Source: Acidimicrobiia bacterium
GTDB taxonomy: Bacteria; Actinomycetota; Acidimicrobiia; Spongiisociales; UBA5794
DNA length: 61,333 nt
Direction of reading: 5' to 3'
Assembly: GCA_036396535.1 (NCBI GenBank)
Contig: DASWKR010000056.1
Coordinates: 1-61,333, forward strand
Shown one piece after another: positions 59,608 through 61,333 of this stretch; position 1 is the first letter of the stretch; every line of letters begins with the position of its first letter. The position numbers were made by a program, and so were the translations under genes. Below the pieces are notes generated by a model. That model made no database searches, was not told where the DNA came from, and saw only the letters and a program-made list of their open reading frames with translations.

Positions 59608-59709
59608 CGGCGCACCGCTGTCGTGGATTGAGAGTGCCGGCCCGGCGCACCGTGCGCAGCCGGCAACACCGACTGTCGGGAGCGGCCTGCCCGAACGTCG
59701 GGGTTGGCG

Positions 59710-60513
59710 TCAGGGTGGTTGTCCGCTGGTGGTGTAGGTGTGGCCGAGTTGGGTGATCCATTGGTGGTCGCCGTTGGGGAGGGGGTGGTAGGTCCAGCCG
59801 GGGAGGTGTCGGAGGGTGTGGTCGTGGCGGCAGAGGGGGTCCAGCTTGGTGGTGTGGGTGGGTCCGCCTTGTGACCAGGGGGTGTGGTGGTCGATGTCGC
59901 AGGTGGTGGCGGGCATGCGGCAGCCGGGGAACACGCAGGTGGTGGCGCGGGTCTCGATGTGGCGGCGTTGGGTGGCGGTGGGTCGTCGTCTGGTGATGTC
60001 GGTGACGATGGTGGATCCGGTGGCGGGGTCGGTGACGGTGTAGCGCCATTGGGCGGTTTGTTGGTGTTGGGTGACGCGGCGGGCGATGTCGGCTATGACG
60101 GGTCCGTAGCCGGCGAGGTCGCCGGGGGTGTCGCAGAGTCGGGTGAGGGTGGCGAGGTCGACTCGGATGTCGACGACTCCGTGGGGGCCTCGGCTTGTCA
60201 CGGTCGGGTCGCCTTCGAGGAGGTCGAGGAGGGCGTCGGCGCGTAACTGGTCCATGGTGCGGGTCTCGTGTGAGGTTTTCAGGTTGCGGGCGATGCTGTT
60301 GAGGCGGCGGGTGACGGCGGCGACCCGGTCGGGGGGCAGGTCGAGGGCGAACAGGTGGCAGGTGCCGGCCACGTCGGGTTGGGTGACGATGCGCCGCTCG
60401 CCGACGGCCCGCTGGTATCGCTGGTGGGCGTCGTCGGGGGGCGTGTTGAATCCTTTGTGTGAGGTGTCCGATCGGCGACCCTGACCCGGCTGGGGCAGGG
60501 AGACAAGGAGCAC
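59710..60513 (-). pseudogene. DUF222-HNH endonuclease, 5' end lost to an IS element
   Basis: The remaining frame holds the end of the DUF222 domain (HQRYQRAVGERRI) and an intact C-terminal HNH motif (CVFPGCRMPATTCDIDHHTPW, split here as CVFPGC then DIDHHTPW, and PLCRHDHTLRH). Complete members are about 400-500 residues; here only about 245 remain. The first 20 or so codons, upstream of about 60445, come from the adjoining IS256-type element, so the original start is gone. Coding-strand DNA is very rich in C and A and poor in G compared with its neighbours. Such genes occur in many copies in actinobacteria and are common IS targets. Confidence 0.7.
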
Positions 60514-61333
60514 CTACACGTGGCTACTGATAGTGAGAAGGGTGGAGTGGAGCCGGCTCGAGGGGTGATCGACGAGGAGATGCTGGACCGGTTGATGGCC
60601 CAGGTCGATGAGGAGGGCTTGGAGCTGTTAGGTCCCGATGGGGTGTTGACCGAGTTGACGTCTCGGATCATGAACCGGGCCCTCGAGGTCGAGATGGCGG
60701 ATCATCTCGGCTATGAGAAGGGTGACCCGGCGGGGTGGGGATCGGGCAACAACCGCAACGGGGCGTATCCGAAGACGGTGCTGACCGACGCCGGCGGGAT
60801 CCCGATCGAGGTGCCCCGGGATCGGGAGGGCACCTTCAAACCGGCGCTGGTCCCGATACGGCAGCGACGGATCGCCGGGTTCAACGATCTGGTGATCGGT
60901 CTGGTGGCTCGAGGGATGACGGTGCGCGACGTTCAGGCCCATATCGCCGACGTGTATCGGGTGGAGATCTCCCCTGAGCTGGTTTCTCGGATCACCGACG
61001 CGGTGCTCCCCGAGCTGCGGGAATGGCAGTCACGGCCCCTCGACCCGGTGTATCCAATCCTGTATCTCGACGCCGTCGTGATCAAGGTCCGCACCGATGG
61101 CCGGGTCCGTAACCGGCCCGTCTATGTCGCCCTCGCCGTCGATCTAGACGGCCGCAAGCACGTCTTGGGCCTGTGGCTCGGGTCCGGCGACGAGGGAGCC
61201 AAGTTCTGGCTCGCAGTGCTCACCGAGCTCCGCAACCGGGGCGTCTCAGACGTGTTGATCGCCTGCTGCGACGGACTGACCGGGTTCGGTGACGCCATCG
61301 AGGCGGTCTGGCCCGAGACGGTGGTCCAGACCT
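60445..61333 (+). mobile_element. IS256-family insertion sequence, right part cut by the window
   Basis: The element contains the transposase gene at 60520 and runs past the window end. Its left end is placed near 60445, where the DUF222-HNH gene stops matching its family. The AT-richer stretch TTGAATCCTTTGTGTGAGG at 60446-60464 may be its terminal inverted repeat. The other end and the target duplication are not visible, so the boundary is approximate. Confidence 0.6.
60520..61333 (+). CDS. IS256-family (mutator-type) transposase, 3' partial
   Basis: 271 codons are visible with no stop. The N-terminal region has the family segment NRALEVEMADHLGYEKGD (about 51-68), then GNNRNG near 73 and VPRDREGTF near 98-106. 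Catalytic Asp184 lies in LYLDAVVIKV and Asp251 in CCDGLTGF, the first two residues of the DDE triad; the Glu falls outside the window. The GTG start follows AAGGAG by nine bases. No frameshift or stop is seen, so the element may still be active. Confidence 0.9.
   Translation, partial: MATDSEKGGVEPARGVIDEEMLDRLMAQVDEEGLELLGPDGVLTELTSRIMNRALEVEMADHLGYEKGDPAGWGSGNNRNGAYPKTVLTDAGGIPIEVPRDREGTFKPALVPIRQRRIAGFNDLVIGLVARGMTVRDVQAHIADVYRVEISPELVSRITDAVLPELREWQSRPLDPVYPILYLDAVVIKVRTDGRVRNRPVYVALAVDLDGRKHVLGLWLGSGDEGAKFWLAVLTELRNRGVSDVLIACCDGLTGFGDAIEAVWPETVVQT

Noticed and set aside
1-61333. CRISPR arrays, tRNA, rRNA and prophage genes
   Set aside because: None seen on reading; no regularly spaced 25-40-base repeats, no cloverleaf-like CCA ends and no phage structural or integrase genes.

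Overview
The window is high-GC DNA from an actinobacterium. Supporting signs are frequent GTG and TTG starts, ATGA/GTGA stop-start overlaps, a deazaflavin (F420)-type nitroreductase, a DUF222-HNH nuclease, a DasABC-like amino-sugar operon without its own ATPase, and lipoproteins with Thr/Ala/Pro-rich linkers after the lipobox. An acidimicrobial lineage would fit, but that is a guess from style and not from a marker gene. No rRNA, tRNA or CRISPR array was seen, and no gap between genes reaches 300 bases.

Region 1 (1-8.8 kb) is a mixed block. It holds a split transketolase pair (N-terminal half cut by the window edge), an MFS exporter whose real N-terminus lies upstream of any standard start codon, a methyltransferase, a PPOX-fold protein, an F420-type reductase, an AlkZ-like winged-helix protein, an orphan histidine kinase and a lipoprotein. 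Region 2 (8.8-18.4 kb) is one tightly coupled amino-sugar operon: ROK repressor, ROK kinase, ABC binding protein, two permeases, GH3 beta-N-acetylhexosaminidase, NagA and a SIS-domain deaminase/isomerase. It would import N-acetylglucosamine-type sugars or small chitin or peptidoglycan fragments, hydrolyse and phosphorylate them, deacetylate them and feed fructose-6-phosphate into glycolysis. Region 3 (18.4-25.2 kb) has MgtE, an AlkA-type glycosylase, an EamA exporter, a secreted beta-solenoid-like repeat protein and a lone molybdenum-hydroxylase large subunit.

Region 4 (25.2-59.3 kb) is the striking part: a catabolic island of about 34 kb. A NitT/TauT-type ABC importer with two ATPases is followed by a split TPP decarboxylase, two full-length TPP enzymes, two half-size MaoC hydratases, an acyl-CoA dehydrogenase, a cyclase-family hydrolase, a CitE-like lyase, three Gfo/Idh/MocA dehydrogenases, two family III CoA-transferases, an MFS carrier, an NDP-forming acyl-CoA synthetase, an IclR regulator, a carboxymuconolactone decarboxylase-like protein, three amidohydrolases, a MenB/BadI-like crotonase, a 3-hydroxyisobutyrate dehydrogenase-like protein, a fumarylacetoacetase-family hydrolase and an enolase-superfamily enzyme. 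The genes form divergent blocks. Two divergent promoters 29 kb apart (29.1 and 58.1 kb) carry the same AT-rich 13-mer, and a third (52.1 kb) carries a close variant, which suggests one regulon joining importer and enzymes. The enzyme set suggests oxidation and cleavage of a hydroxylated or ring-shaped carboxylate, ending in CoA-ester steps (hydration, then citramalyl/malyl-CoA-type cleavage). The substrate is not known.

Region 5 (59.3-61.3 kb) is the edge of the island: a small secreted Cys-containing protein, then a DUF222-HNH gene whose 5' part has been replaced by an IS256-family element that runs off the window.
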